Of a stretch of 64,000 nt of DNA, positions 48,958-58,124 are shown in pieces; positions within the stretch are counted from its first letter, which is position 1, and each line of letters opens with the position of its first letter. The notes under the pieces are model-generated. The model did no database searches, was not told the DNA's origin, and saw nothing but the letters and a program-made list of their open reading frames with translations. This DNA is from Enterobacillus tribolii (GTDB lineage Bacteria > Pseudomonadota > Gammaproteobacteria > Enterobacterales > Enterobacteriaceae): the NCBI RefSeq assembly GCF_003363015.1, contig NZ_QRAP01000002.1, forward strand, positions 372,001-436,000, read 5' to 3'. The position numbers were made by a program, and so were the translations under genes.

Positions 48958-51900
48958 TTACGGCAGGTTTTTACGCAGCGCCGCGGTTAACGAGGCCGCC
49001 AGTTCCTGACGATGGGCCTGCTCTATCATCATCGTATTATGATTGCCGCCGATCTGTTGCACGGTAATCGACGCGGCCGGTAGCGCGGTATCCCATCCCA
49101 TCGGCGAGTCATCCTCGCGGCAATACCCTGCGGGTATAACGACTTGACCGTGAGAGTAAAGGTCCGTGAGCAATTCCTGATCCTCCTGACGGGCTTTGAA
49201 GAGGTGAATATCGAGGTCATGCGGCACGATATTGGCGGTTTCAATCAGTTGGGCATAATGGAAGCACTGCCGCCACGTTGCCGACTGAGTGCTGATTCCC
49301 GCACGTTGCACGGCGTCCACGATTTCATCCAGCGGGCGATTCTGCAGGCTTTGCAGCCAGTCGTTGTCCTGTACCTGACGTGTCGCCCTCAGCCAGTGCA
49401 GCAGCATGTGTTCCGGCCCGAACACCGTGGGAACCGGCGGGCACAGGGTGTCGATCAATCCGACGAAGGCGATCTGCTCGCCCTCATCCTGCAGGCGTGC
49501 GGCAACTTCCCAGGCCAGTACGCCGCCGGATGAATAACCGGCCAGATAATAAGGCCCGTCCGGCTGAACCTTCCGTATCATCCCGACCATTCTGGTGGTC
49601 AACTCCGCCAGCGTTGCGGGCTGTTCGACCGCTTCGTCCTGCCAGGGCAGGGCATAAACCGGAAACGCCGGATCAATATGTTTCGCCAGTTCAAAGGCAT
49701 AAACGTAATCACCGAAACCGCTCGGCGTGAAGAACAGCGGCGCGTGTTCACCTTCGCGGCGTATCGCGATGGCCGCATCGCCCGTAGCGCCTGACGGGTT
49801 CGTCAGCGCTTCGGCTAATGTGGAAAGCTCCGGCGTAATAAACAGTTGCTGTAAGGAAAGAGGATAACCCAGGGCTTTTACCCGGTTGACCATGCGTACC
49901 GCCAGCAACGAGTGGCCGCCCAGCGCCATGAAGTTATCGTTGCGGCCGATCCGTTCCGCGCCGGGCAGCAGCTCGCGCCAGATGGCGGCCAGCTGTTCCT
50001 CCAGCCCTGCCCGCGGCGCTTTGTAGTTGCTGCTGCGCATTACCGCGCCGTTGTCCGGCTCAGGAAGCGCACGCCGGTCCAGCTTGCCGTTGGTGGTCAG
50101 CGGCATGGCCTCCAGCCGGGTGTAGCTGCGCGGCACCATATATTCCGGCAACCGGCCGGACATCCAGCGGTGCAGCTCCTCCGCGTCGGGCGCCGGTCCT
50201 TCAGACGCGGAGACCCACCAGGCGGCCAGGTAGCGGCTTTCCCCCTGACCGCAGGCCTGCACGGCGGCTTCGCGTATGCCGGGATGCTCGGCAAGCTGTA
50301 TCGCCACTTCGCCCGGTTCAACCCGGTAGCCGCGTATTTTCACCTGTTCATCGTTGCGGCCGAGGAACTCAAGGCTTCCGTCGGGCAACCAGCGGGCCAG
50401 ATCGCCGGTGCGGTACATATGCATTGCGTCCTGATGGATGAACGGGTCGGGCAGGAAGCGTGTCTGCGTCAGCTCCGGCCGATTCAGGTAGCCGCGGGCG
50501 ACCTGAGCGCCGCCGACATAGAGTTCGCCCACCGCGCCCAGCGGAACAAGCTGCTGGTGGTGATCCAGCAGATAAATGCGGGTATTGGCGATGGGGTAGC
50601 CGATGGAGGCCGCCGGCGAGGTTGCCTCTATCATGCGCGACGTCACGAGGACGGTGCTTTCCGTCGGCCCGTAGCTGTTTCTTACCTGCACGCCCTCCGG
50701 CACGGCCAGCGGCCAACTGCGGATGATATCGCCGCCGATCAACAGCTGGCGCAGGTTTGCCGGCAGGCAGTTGCTGGCGATGGCCACTTCCGCCAACGGC
50801 GTGATGACATAGGAAATCTGCGCTTCGCTGTCGCGCCACCAGTGCAGCAGAGCCTCCGGATCGCCGACGGTATGAGGCGGCGGCAACAGCAGCGTAGCGC
50901 CTTGCACCAGCGCGGGCCAGACTTCCCATACACAGCCGTCAAAGCTCAGGCCGGCCATGCTGGTGGCGTACTCTCCGGCCTGCAGCCCGATGGTTTCTGC
51001 ATACCAGTGAATGAGGTTAAGCAATTGCCGGTGCTCGACCATCACGCCTTTCGGCTGGCCGGTGGAGCCCGATGTGTAAATGATATAGGCCAACTGCCCA
51101 GGTTGCGTACGGCACGGGGGATCGTCGTCCCGAGTTGGCAGGCGGTCGACGTCCTCCAGTGACAGCATGGGCGTGTCGTGCTGACCTAACGCTTTGCGGC
51201 CCGCGGCGTCCGCGAGTAGCAGGACGGCCTGACTGTCTTGCAGGATGTAGTGCAAACGCTCGCTGGCGTAGGCGGGATCGAGGGGAACATAGGCCGCGCC
51301 GGTTTTGAAAATAGCCAGCAGGGCGGCGATCATGCCAATGCTGCGTTCGGAGCACAACGCAATCCGGCTTTCCGGGCCGATGCCGCGGGCGATCAGATCG
51401 TGCGCTATTCCATTGGCCTTCTGGTTAAGCTGGGCGTAGCTCAAACGGCCGTCGCCGCAGATCAGCGCACTGGCCTGCGGCATCTGGCGCGCCCGGGTGG
51501 CGATCAGGTCGTGGGTGAACGCCGCCTGGCAGTAATCTCTGGCGGTGTCGTTGAGCTGCTCCAGCAAAAAGGTGACTTCATCGTCGGGGATGATCGCCAG
51601 TTCGCACAGCGGCGTATCCGGGGCATGCTCCAGCGCGTCGGTCAGGGCGTGCAGCGCCCGTTGCATATAGCTACAGATGCGCTGCGGTTCAATGGGGGAG
51701 GCGACCTGCGCGGTGACGACCAACGATGTCTGGTTGTCATCAACCGACAGAACCAACGGATAGTTGGTACGTTCTTCCGCATCCAGCAGCGTTACGCCCT
51801 GCGGCAAATCAATGCCTTCCCCGTTGTTGTGGCGATAGTTGAGCAACGCGTTGAACAACGGAGTGCCGGCCGGAATGTTGCTGCACCGCTGCGCCAGGGC

Positions 51901-54900
51901 CAGCGTGGCGTGTTCATGCGCCAGCAGTTCGCTCAGGCGGACGTGCGCCCGGCGTACCGCGACTTCGGTTTCCGCGTCGTCGATGTCCAGCCTTAACGGC
52001 AGCGTATTAATGAACAGGCCCATCGCGCGATCGACCCCTTCACCGGCCGCCATCCGGCCCAGCAGGACGGTGCCGAAGACAGCGACATCACGGCAGCTGG
52101 TGCGCGCGATGATCAGCGCCCATGCCAGATGGCATAAGGTCGCCAGGCTGATGCCCAGCCTCTTTGCCTGCTGGCGCAGGCGCTGATTCAGGTCGGTCGG
52201 CAGAATGCGCTGTGCGTCGGCGATATGCTGGCCGTCGCCATGTATATCGCTGATACCGTATGGCAGAACCGGTTCGTCGATGTCGTCCAGCATGGCGCGG
52301 AAGAAGCGCTCATGTTCGTCGTAACCGGGACCCAGCCGGGCCTGGGCGACGGCGTTGCGGAAAGGCTGTACCCCCGGCAAGGTATGGGCGTTGCCGTCCA
52401 GAATGACGTTCACTTCCTTGATCATCAGCGCCAGCGTTGAGTGATCGCCGATCAGATGGTGCCACTGTTGCAGTACGCACCAGCTTCCGTCGGGCTGCGG
52501 GGCGGCGACGAAATGGAACAACGGCGGTTGGGTAATGTCCTGACGGGTATGGCGGGGATGGTAACGTTCCAGCAGTTGCCGGCCGATTTCGCCGTCCTGC
52601 GGATCAAGCGCTGGTTCGGTCAGCGACAGGCGGGCGTTACGGTACACCACCTGCACGGGCGTTGATAATCCTTCGCAGAAAAATGCCGTACGCAGGATAT
52701 CGTGACGATCGATAACCTGTTGCATCGCGGCCAGCCAGCGGTCGAGCAGATCGCGGCTGCTGAAGCGCAGCAGTGCCGACAGCAGGTAGGGATCGCCTTC
52801 TTCAGCCAGCAGATGATGGAAAAGAATGCCTTCCTGTAACGGCGACAGGGCGTAGATATCCTGCACGTTGGCGCTTCCTCCGGGAAGCCGTGCGGTCAGG
52901 GCATCGATCTCGTTCTGGCTCAGCGTAACCAGCGGCAGCATATCCGGGGTGATGCGCGGGCAGTCCGGCGGAATGCGGTTCTCCGGGATGTCGATGTCAT
53001 GCTGTGTGGTCAGCGCCTGTGCCAGCGCGGAGAGCGTCGGGTTGGAAAACAGCGCCAAACCGTCGGCCGGCAACCCCGCCTGGCGCAGCTTCCCGGCCAG
53101 TTTTACCGCCAGCAGGGAATGACCGCCCAGCTCGAAAAAGTTATCGTGCCGGCCGATGCGTTCCACGCCGAGTAACTCAGACCAGATGGTCGCCAGCAAC
53201 GTCTCGGTGTCTCCCTGAGGCGCTTCATACGTTTCATGCTGAAAACTTTCCGCCGTAGGCGGCGGCAGTGCGCGGCGATCCACCTTGCCGTTCGGGGAGA
53301 GCGGCAGCGCCTCCAGCAGCATATAGGCCGCCGGGGCCATATAGCTGGGCAGCGCCGTACCAATATGCTGGCGCAGCAGGGCGGGCAACGCGGTCGCATC
53401 CGCGTTTTTTTGCGGCACGATCCAGGCGATGAGGCGCGCGTTTCCGTCGGCGTCCTCAACGGCGTCAACCACGGCTTCGTTTACCGCCGGATGTGCGGCT
53501 AACTGAGCTTCGATTTCCCCCAGCTCAATGCGGAAGCCGCGGATTTTGACCTGCTGATCGTTACGGCCGATATATTCCAGGCTGCCATCGGGCAGAAAAC
53601 GCATTAGGTCTCCGGTGCGGTATAAGCGTCCGTTTGGCTCGAAAGGATCGTCAATAAAGCGTTCCGCGGTCAGATCCGGCCGGTTCAGATAGCCGCGCGC
53701 GACCTGCGTGCCGCCGATATACAGTTCGCCTATCGCCCCTAACGGCACCTGCTTGCCTTGCGGATCAAGCAAATAGAGGCGCGTGTTGGTCAGCGCCCGG
53801 CCGATGGAGGGCACCGGCAGGCCGGTGTTCGCCGGGCCGGACGTGACGACGACGGTCGCTTCCGTAGGGCCATAATTATTAATGACGTCCAGGTGCGGCG
53901 GGGCGGGCAGCGGCCAGCGGCGGAGGCGATCGCCGCCGATCAGGAGCTTACGCAGCGTCGGGGGGATATTTCCGTTTGCTAGCGCCACTTCGGCGAGCGG
54001 CGTAATCATAAAGGCCACGTGCGCGTCGCAATCGCTCCACCAGGTCAGCAATGCTTCGCTGTCGCCGACGGTATGCGGCGGGGGAAGCAGCACCGTCGCG
54101 CCCTGCGTCAGCGCCGGCCAGATTTCCCATACGCTGGCGTCAAACCCCACGCCCGCCATGTTGGGCGTGCGTTCGCCGGGCTGTAATCCGCTGGCCTCAA
54201 GGTGCCACATAATCAGGTTCGTCAGGCTGCGGTGCTCGACCATCACGCCTTTAGGGTTGCCCGTTGAGCCGGAGGTATAAATCACATAGGCCAGATGGTG
54301 CGGCTGCGTTCGGTTCTGCGGCGGCGCATGGGCTGGCATCGGCGGCAGCGGTTGCTCAAGGTTAAGGATCGGCAGCGGTTGTTCGCCTACCGCGCGCCGG
54401 CCGATCTCGTCGGCGATTAACAGCACCGGAGCGGCGTCTTGCAGTATGTATTGCAGGCGCTCGCCGGGATAGCTCGGATCAAGCGGAATATACGCACCGC
54501 CTGCTTTTAACACCGCCAGCAGCGCCACGATCATGTCTGCGCTGCGCGCGCTGCAAACGGCGACCCGGCTTTCCGGGCTGATGCCTTTTTCAATCAGATG
54601 CAGCGCCAGTTGGTTAGCCCGCGCGTTCAGCTCGGCATAGCTCAGGGATTTATCGCCGCACTCTACGGCGCAGGCATGCGGCGTGAGCTGGGCGCGGGCC
54701 TCAAATAACGCATGGACCGAGTGATTGACGGGGTAATCCCGGGTGGTTTCGTTCCAGGCCTTCAGTTGGTCGTGTTCATCATCGGTTACCAGCGCGTAGT
54801 CCTGAACCGCCGACTGCGGCGCAGACGCGGCCTGTTGCAGCAGCAAAAGCAGGTGCTGATTCGCCCGCTGGATATATTGCTCCGGCACCGACGCCGCATC

Positions 54901-57225
54901 ATAGAACCAACGGAAGGCGCCGTCTTCCTTGCTGATTTGCAGGATTGCGCGGGCGCCGGAGGAGAGGACCTTTTCCATCATGGCGCCGGACGCCATCTCA
55001 TGGTGTTGGCCGGGGAGCAACAATACCGTTGTCGGCCATACCTGCTGGCTGCCGTCGGCATGGTTCACCATGACGGCCGGGTAATAAGGCGTGCGGGACA
55101 GCGCCTGAGCATACTCGTGGCGGAGGGATTCCTGTATCTGCGGGAATGTTTGCGTTGTGTCCAGTGAGATTTGCAGCGGCAGGGTTTGCTGGCATAAGGC
55201 CCCCGTTCCTTCCCAGAGCCTGATGCGATCGGCTTCCAGCCAGCCGATTTGGAAGTCACTGCGATTTTCCATCCGCGCCAGATAAATTGCCAGCGCGGTA
55301 AGCACCGGTTCGGCTCCGCGCTGCCCGGTGTATTGTTGCCAGGCGGTGTTTTTCCAGCTTGGCGTCGAGGCTTGTTGTTGGTGCAGAACCGGAAATACGA
55401 TGGGAGCGAAATGCGTCAGCCGGGGTTGCCAGAACGGTTGCTGCGGGGCGGCGGCGGCATAGGCCCGGGCGAGCAGGTCCGCATCGGTGCGGGTAATCAG
55501 CGGAAGCTGTGAACCGGCCTGCAACTGATAGCGCTGCGCCAGCAGGCGGGCATCAAAGGAGGCGCCGTCGGCGTGACGGAATGCCCCGACCATCACGGCG
55601 CCTGAGCCGGTGGCGATCTCCCAGCCATCGTGATGAATCGCGAGTAGCGTGCCGGGATTGGCGTTGCAATCCGATGGAATGACCTTCAGAGAACCTGCGC
55701 TGATGGCCTGCGTTCGATCGGGCAACAGGATTTTGATCGGGCAGACTTTAGCGCCGTAATGCAGCGCATTCGCGAACCGTTGCAGCTCGGCGGCCGGTTG
55801 ATCCCAGCAAAGAAACCCTGCGGCGGCGGGCAGGCGGCGGTGCGCATAAAAACTGCCGGCAACGTCGTTTTCAGACTGCCCGGTTATGTACTGATCGAAT
55901 TCGGCTACGCTGCTCTCCGGCCGTGAACAGCATGCCAGCAAAATTTCCAACAGCCTTTGTTGCAGGGCATCGAGCTGGGGTTGGGAATGCGCGTACTCGG
56001 CATCGATTAACATAACGTCCAGTTCTTTGGTTTGCGGGTTTTCATAAAACATGATTTGCAAATCATTGACGGCAATATTCCCGCCGTAATACCACTGGGT
56101 CCGGCACCCGGCAAAAGAGACGCCGTGATCAAAAGAAATAATGTTAATAGCAGGGCCAAACCAGGATGAGTCCGGGCTTACCTGATCCCGGCGAATATCT
56201 TCGCCGCGGTACAACTGAAACCGCATTATTTTGGCAATATCAGCGGCGACTTGCTGAATAAATTCAGAAATGGTTTTCTCAGGAGTGATGTTGATAATCA
56301 GCGGAATAACGTTGGACGTCATCCCGATGCAATGCTTCTCACGCGTACCGGTTACCGGGAGGCTGAAATTCAGCGCGCACTGGCCCGTCACGTTGTAGAA
56401 CAGCAAGGCCGTTGCGGCGAGGAATATATGCGCCCGCTTAACGCCGGTGTTCCGTGCCAGTTCTTCCAGCCAGGAAACGTCTTTTTCCTCCAGCAGGGAG
56501 GCGCTGGTTAAGGTGTCGGCATACGGAATGCGTTGTTCTTTTCTGGTTAACGTCCTTGGCATGTCGGTAGTGTAGTCTTGCCAGAACGCTTTATCGGTAG
56601 CAAAACGCGGAGAACTGCGATATCGGGCATCGCTTTCATTGAGCTGGTTGAAGTCGGAAGGCTCAAATTCGGGGAGAGGATTGTGGGATGAGAGGGCGTT
56701 GTAATTAAGCACAATGCGCCGGGTTAATTCTTCGCCGCTCCGGCCGTCAAAGAGAATATGATGCGCCCTGCGGTAAAACAGATACGTTTCCGGCGCCAGT
56801 TTTAATAAAGCGAATCGCAGCAGATCCTGATCGGTGGCTGATATTACCCGGTACGCATCATTGTGCATCCAGTTTATCGCCCGCTGCTTCGGGTTATCGC
56901 CGTTGCTGAAATCAATTTCTATCATTGAATCAGGGGCGCGCGGCGTTTGGTATTGATAAAGCTCACCATTTTTTTCAAAAAAATGGGCGTGTAAATAAGG
57001 CATTTCGTTTAAAACAATGTTGAATGCCTGTTGTAGCCGTTTGAAATTAATGTCGCCCTCAATAAGCGCATAACTCCATATATTAAAGGGGAAATTTTCC
57101 GTGAATTTTTCGCTTAGCCATAGCTCGCGCTGTGCGGCGCTGACCTCATATATTTCATCCTCCGGGCTTGCGATGGAGTAATTATTACTAATGGCTGTCG
57201 AACTATTTCCTGAGTGATTATTCAT
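48958..57225 (-). CDS. Two-module nonribosomal peptide synthetase with formyltransferase-C-like domain
   Basis: This 2755-residue cytosolic enzyme should build a small N-modified dipeptide-type product. Domains in order: condensation (1-445, HHILFDG at 155-161); formyltransferase C-terminal-like (470-577); a condensation C-lobe-like stretch (577-805); adenylation 1 (830-1320, YTSGSTGNPKG at 983); carrier 1 (Ser1370 in LGGHSLLAV); condensation 2 (1455-1890, dual epimerisation/condensation signature HHLLAEEGD at 1470-1478, active motif HHLIGDH at 1589-1595); adenylation 2 (1895-2390); carrier 2 (Ser2439); thioesterase (2495-2755, GYSSGG Ser2565, Asp2592, His2729). Read by eye, the A1 pocket is D-A-W-(I/M)-L-G-N-V-V-K, near the leucine code; A2 is D-G-W-I-L-G-S-V-L-K, hydrophobic but unclear. 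No MbtH-like protein or phosphopantetheinyl transferase is nearby. AGGTG precedes the ATG. Confidence 0.95.
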   Translation of the reverse strand: MNNHSGNSSTAISNNYSIASPEDEIYEVSAAQRELWLSEKFTENFPFNIWSYALIEGDINFKRLQQAFNIVLNEMPYLHAHFFEKNGELYQYQTPRAPDSMIEIDFSNGDNPKQRAINWMHNDAYRVISATDQDLLRFALLKLAPETYLFYRRAHHILFDGRSGEELTRRIVLNYNALSSHNPLPEFEPSDFNQLNESDARYRSSPRFATDKAFWQDYTTDMPRTLTRKEQRIPYADTLTSASLLEEKDVSWLEELARNTGVKRAHIFLAATALLFYNVTGQCALNFSLPVTGTREKHCIGMTSNVIPLIINITPEKTISEFIQQVAADIAKIMRFQLYRGEDIRRDQVSPDSSWFGPAINIISFDHGVSFAGCRTQWYYGGNIAVNDLQIMFYENPQTKELDVMLIDAEYAHSQPQLDALQQRLLEILLACCSRPESSVAEFDQYITGQSENDVAGSFYAHRRLPAAAGFLCWDQPAAELQRFANALHYGAKVCPIKILLPDRTQAISAGSLKVIPSDCNANPGTLLAIHHDGWEIATGSGAVMVGAFRHADGASFDARLLAQRYQLQAGSQLPLITRTDADLLARAYAAAAPQQPFWQPRLTHFAPIVFPVLHQQQASTPSWKNTAWQQYTGQRGAEPVLTALAIYLARMENRSDFQIGWLEADRIRLWEGTGALCQQTLPLQISLDTTQTFPQIQESLRHEYAQALSRTPYYPAVMVNHADGSQQVWPTTVLLLPGQHHEMASGAMMEKVLSSGARAILQISKEDGAFRWFYDAASVPEQYIQRANQHLLLLLQQAASAPQSAVQDYALVTDDEHDQLKAWNETTRDYPVNHSVHALFEARAQLTPHACAVECGDKSLSYAELNARANQLALHLIEKGISPESRVAVCSARSADMIVALLAVLKAGGAYIPLDPSYPGERLQYILQDAAPVLLIADEIGRRAVGEQPLPILNLEQPLPPMPAHAPPQNRTQPHHLAYVIYTSGSTGNPKGVMVEHRSLTNLIMWHLEASGLQPGERTPNMAGVGFDASVWEIWPALTQGATVLLPPPHTVGDSEALLTWWSDCDAHVAFMITPLAEVALANGNIPPTLRKLLIGGDRLRRWPLPAPPHLDVINNYGPTEATVVVTSGPANTGLPVPSIGRALTNTRLYLLDPQGKQVPLGAIGELYIGGTQVARGYLNRPDLTAERFIDDPFEPNGRLYRTGDLMRFLPDGSLEYIGRNDQQVKIRGFRIELGEIEAQLAAHPAVNEAVVDAVEDADGNARLIAWIVPQKNADATALPALLRQHIGTALPSYMAPAAYMLLEALPLSPNGKVDRRALPPPTAESFQHETYEAPQGDTETLLATIWSELLGVERIGRHDNFFELGGHSLLAVKLAGKLRQAGLPADGLALFSNPTLSALAQALTTQHDIDIPENRIPPDCPRITPDMLPLVTLSQNEIDALTARLPGGSANVQDIYALSPLQEGILFHHLLAEEGDPYLLSALLRFSSRDLLDRWLAAMQQVIDRHDILRTAFFCEGLSTPVQVVYRNARLSLTEPALDPQDGEIGRQLLERYHPRHTRQDITQPPLFHFVAAPQPDGSWCVLQQWHHLIGDHSTLALMIKEVNVILDGNAHTLPGVQPFRNAVAQARLGPGYDEHERFFRAMLDDIDEPVLPYGISDIHGDGQHIADAQRILPTDLNQRLRQQAKRLGISLATLCHLAWALIIARTSCRDVAVFGTVLLGRMAAGEGVDRAMGLFINTLPLRLDIDDAETEVAVRRAHVRLSELLAHEHATLALAQRCSNIPAGTPLFNALLNYRHNNGEGIDLPQGVTLLDAEERTNYPLVLSVDDNQTSLVVTAQVASPIEPQRICSYMQRALHALTDALEHAPDTPLCELAIIPDDEVTFLLEQLNDTARDYCQAAFTHDLIATRARQMPQASALICGDGRLSYAQLNQKANGIAHDLIARGIGPESRIALCSERSIGMIAALLAIFKTGAAYVPLDPAYASERLHYILQDSQAVLLLADAAGRKALGQHDTPMLSLEDVDRLPTRDDDPPCRTQPGQLAYIIYTSGSTGQPKGVMVEHRQLLNLIHWYAETIGLQAGEYATSMAGLSFDGCVWEVWPALVQGATLLLPPPHTVGDPEALLHWWRDSEAQISYVITPLAEVAIASNCLPANLRQLLIGGDIIRSWPLAVPEGVQVRNSYGPTESTVLVTSRMIEATSPAASIGYPIANTRIYLLDHHQQLVPLGAVGELYVGGAQVARGYLNRPELTQTRFLPDPFIHQDAMHMYRTGDLARWLPDGSLEFLGRNDEQVKIRGYRVEPGEVAIQLAEHPGIREAAVQACGQGESRYLAAWWVSASEGPAPDAEELHRWMSGRLPEYMVPRSYTRLEAMPLTTNGKLDRRALPEPDNGAVMRSSNYKAPRAGLEEQLAAIWRELLPGAERIGRNDNFMALGGHSLLAVRMVNRVKALGYPLSLQQLFITPELSTLAEALTNPSGATGDAAIAIRREGEHAPLFFTPSGFGDYVYAFELAKHIDPAFPVYALPWQDEAVEQPATLAELTTRMVGMIRKVQPDGPYYLAGYSSGGVLAWEVAARLQDEGEQIAFVGLIDTLCPPVPTVFGPEHMLLHWLRATRQVQDNDWLQSLQNRPLDEIVDAVQRAGISTQSATWRQCFHYAQLIETANIVPHDLDIHLFKARQEDQELLTDLYSHGQVVIPAGYCREDDSPMGWDTALPAASITVQQIGGNHNTMMIEQAHRQELAASLTAALRKNLP

Positions 57226-57331
57226 GGTAGCACCTTATCATCCGATAGTTTTATTACCTTGCTCATAAGAATTAAAAGCCAATGCTTACAATGAGTTGAA
57301 TAATTACCGCGGGAATATATTACATGTCTAT

Positions 57332-57374
57332 TATGACAGTTTTACTTAATTGTTAATCAACTCTTCTTTATTCT
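57332..57374 (+). repeat. Imperfect direct repeat, copy A
   Basis: TATGACAGTTTTACTTAA, then about 15 unlike bases, then TCTTTATTCT. The same arrangement recurs at 57737-57780. In this copy the frame starting at ATGACA stops after seven codons. Confidence 0.6.
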
Positions 57375-57736
57375 TTAACCAAGAATGCCCTCATTAGCAA
57401 ATAAAGGGTAAGGCGCAGAGTAGGAGTTGGAATGTAATGATATTGCTATCAGTTTCTTATATTAAGAGATAAACCAACGTAAAGTTTCCTTTCGTATTTA
57501 AGTTGTCGTATGAATTTACGTTAGGGTGACTTTATGAATCAGGTGGCTTTTGTCGGACAAATTCGGGATTTTTTGAGATGAGGGTAATTTTTAGCTTTTT
57601 CATATCGTAAATTTCCGGGGTAAGTTGCCGGAAAGGGCCTTGAATGAGGTCTTATGGATCATAATTTATTTATGAGCCAACGAAAAATTCCGTATTTTGG
57701 CGTCAGAGTGAAAATGCTAAATAAAAGGTGGTCTGG

Positions 57737-57780
57737 TATGACAGTTTTGCTTAACTATGGACAGGCAATTTCTTTATTCT
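57737..57780 (+). repeat. Imperfect direct repeat, copy B
   Basis: TATGACAGTTTTGCTTAA, 16 bases, TCTTTATTCT. It differs from copy A by one base in the first block and covers the first half of the 26-codon mini-ORF at 57738. Confidence 0.6.
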
Positions 57781-57818
57781 GGATTGGTATTATCAGCGTA
57801 GGTTTGGTATTGGTGTGA
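57738..57818 (+). CDS. Candidate 26-residue hydrophobic peptide
   Basis: The frame begins MTVLLNYGQAISLFWIGI and continues as a hydrophobic helix to the stop. AAGGTGG lies about six bases before the ATG. The peptide would be a single membrane helix, of the size of type I toxin or stress peptides. A truncated copy of its start exists 405 bases upstream (MTVLLNC). Whether it is translated is unknown. Confidence 0.4.
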   Translation: MTVLLNYGQAISLFWIGIISVGLVLV

Positions 57819-57922
57819 TCTGTTTTATTATCGCTGGTTATCCTATGTTATCTGCGCTAAATCATTAAACTTCTCTTTGTTATGCAGCTATTTATTTTTC
57901 AATAATTCAAATGGAGGGAATA

Positions 57923-57970
57923 ATGAGGGTATTTAGTGTTGTTGCTTGCTTTTTTCTTAATTCACTATAA
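57923..57970 (+). CDS. Candidate 15-residue leader or mini-peptide
   Basis: The frame MRVFSVVACFFLNSL is preceded by GGAGGGAATA, a near-ideal ribosome site five bases from the ATG. It lies 155 bases upstream of the LuxR-type regulator gene on the same strand and could be a leader peptide in its transcript. No codon run suggests a particular amino acid. Confidence 0.35.
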   Translation: MRVFSVVACFFLNSL

Positions 57971-58124
57971 AAATGTTTATATGTGTTTAATTTTGGATTT
58001 TTATATCGCAATTATCAATTTTAATTAAATTAATTGTCGCGCAAAAGGTGATCACGCAGTAGACAGGCAATGCACATATTCAGTGACTTTTATGGCATGC
58101 AGAATGGTCATGTAAGGAGAGAAA

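Larger units (their letters stand above)
57226..58124. other. 900-base AT-rich region between the NRPS and a LuxR-type regulator
   Basis: This region is much richer in A+T than its neighbours. It must hold the divergent promoters of the synthetase and the regulator at 58125. It contains an imperfect direct repeat and two possible mini-genes, listed separately. No lux box, terminator or larger gene was identified. Confidence 0.6.
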
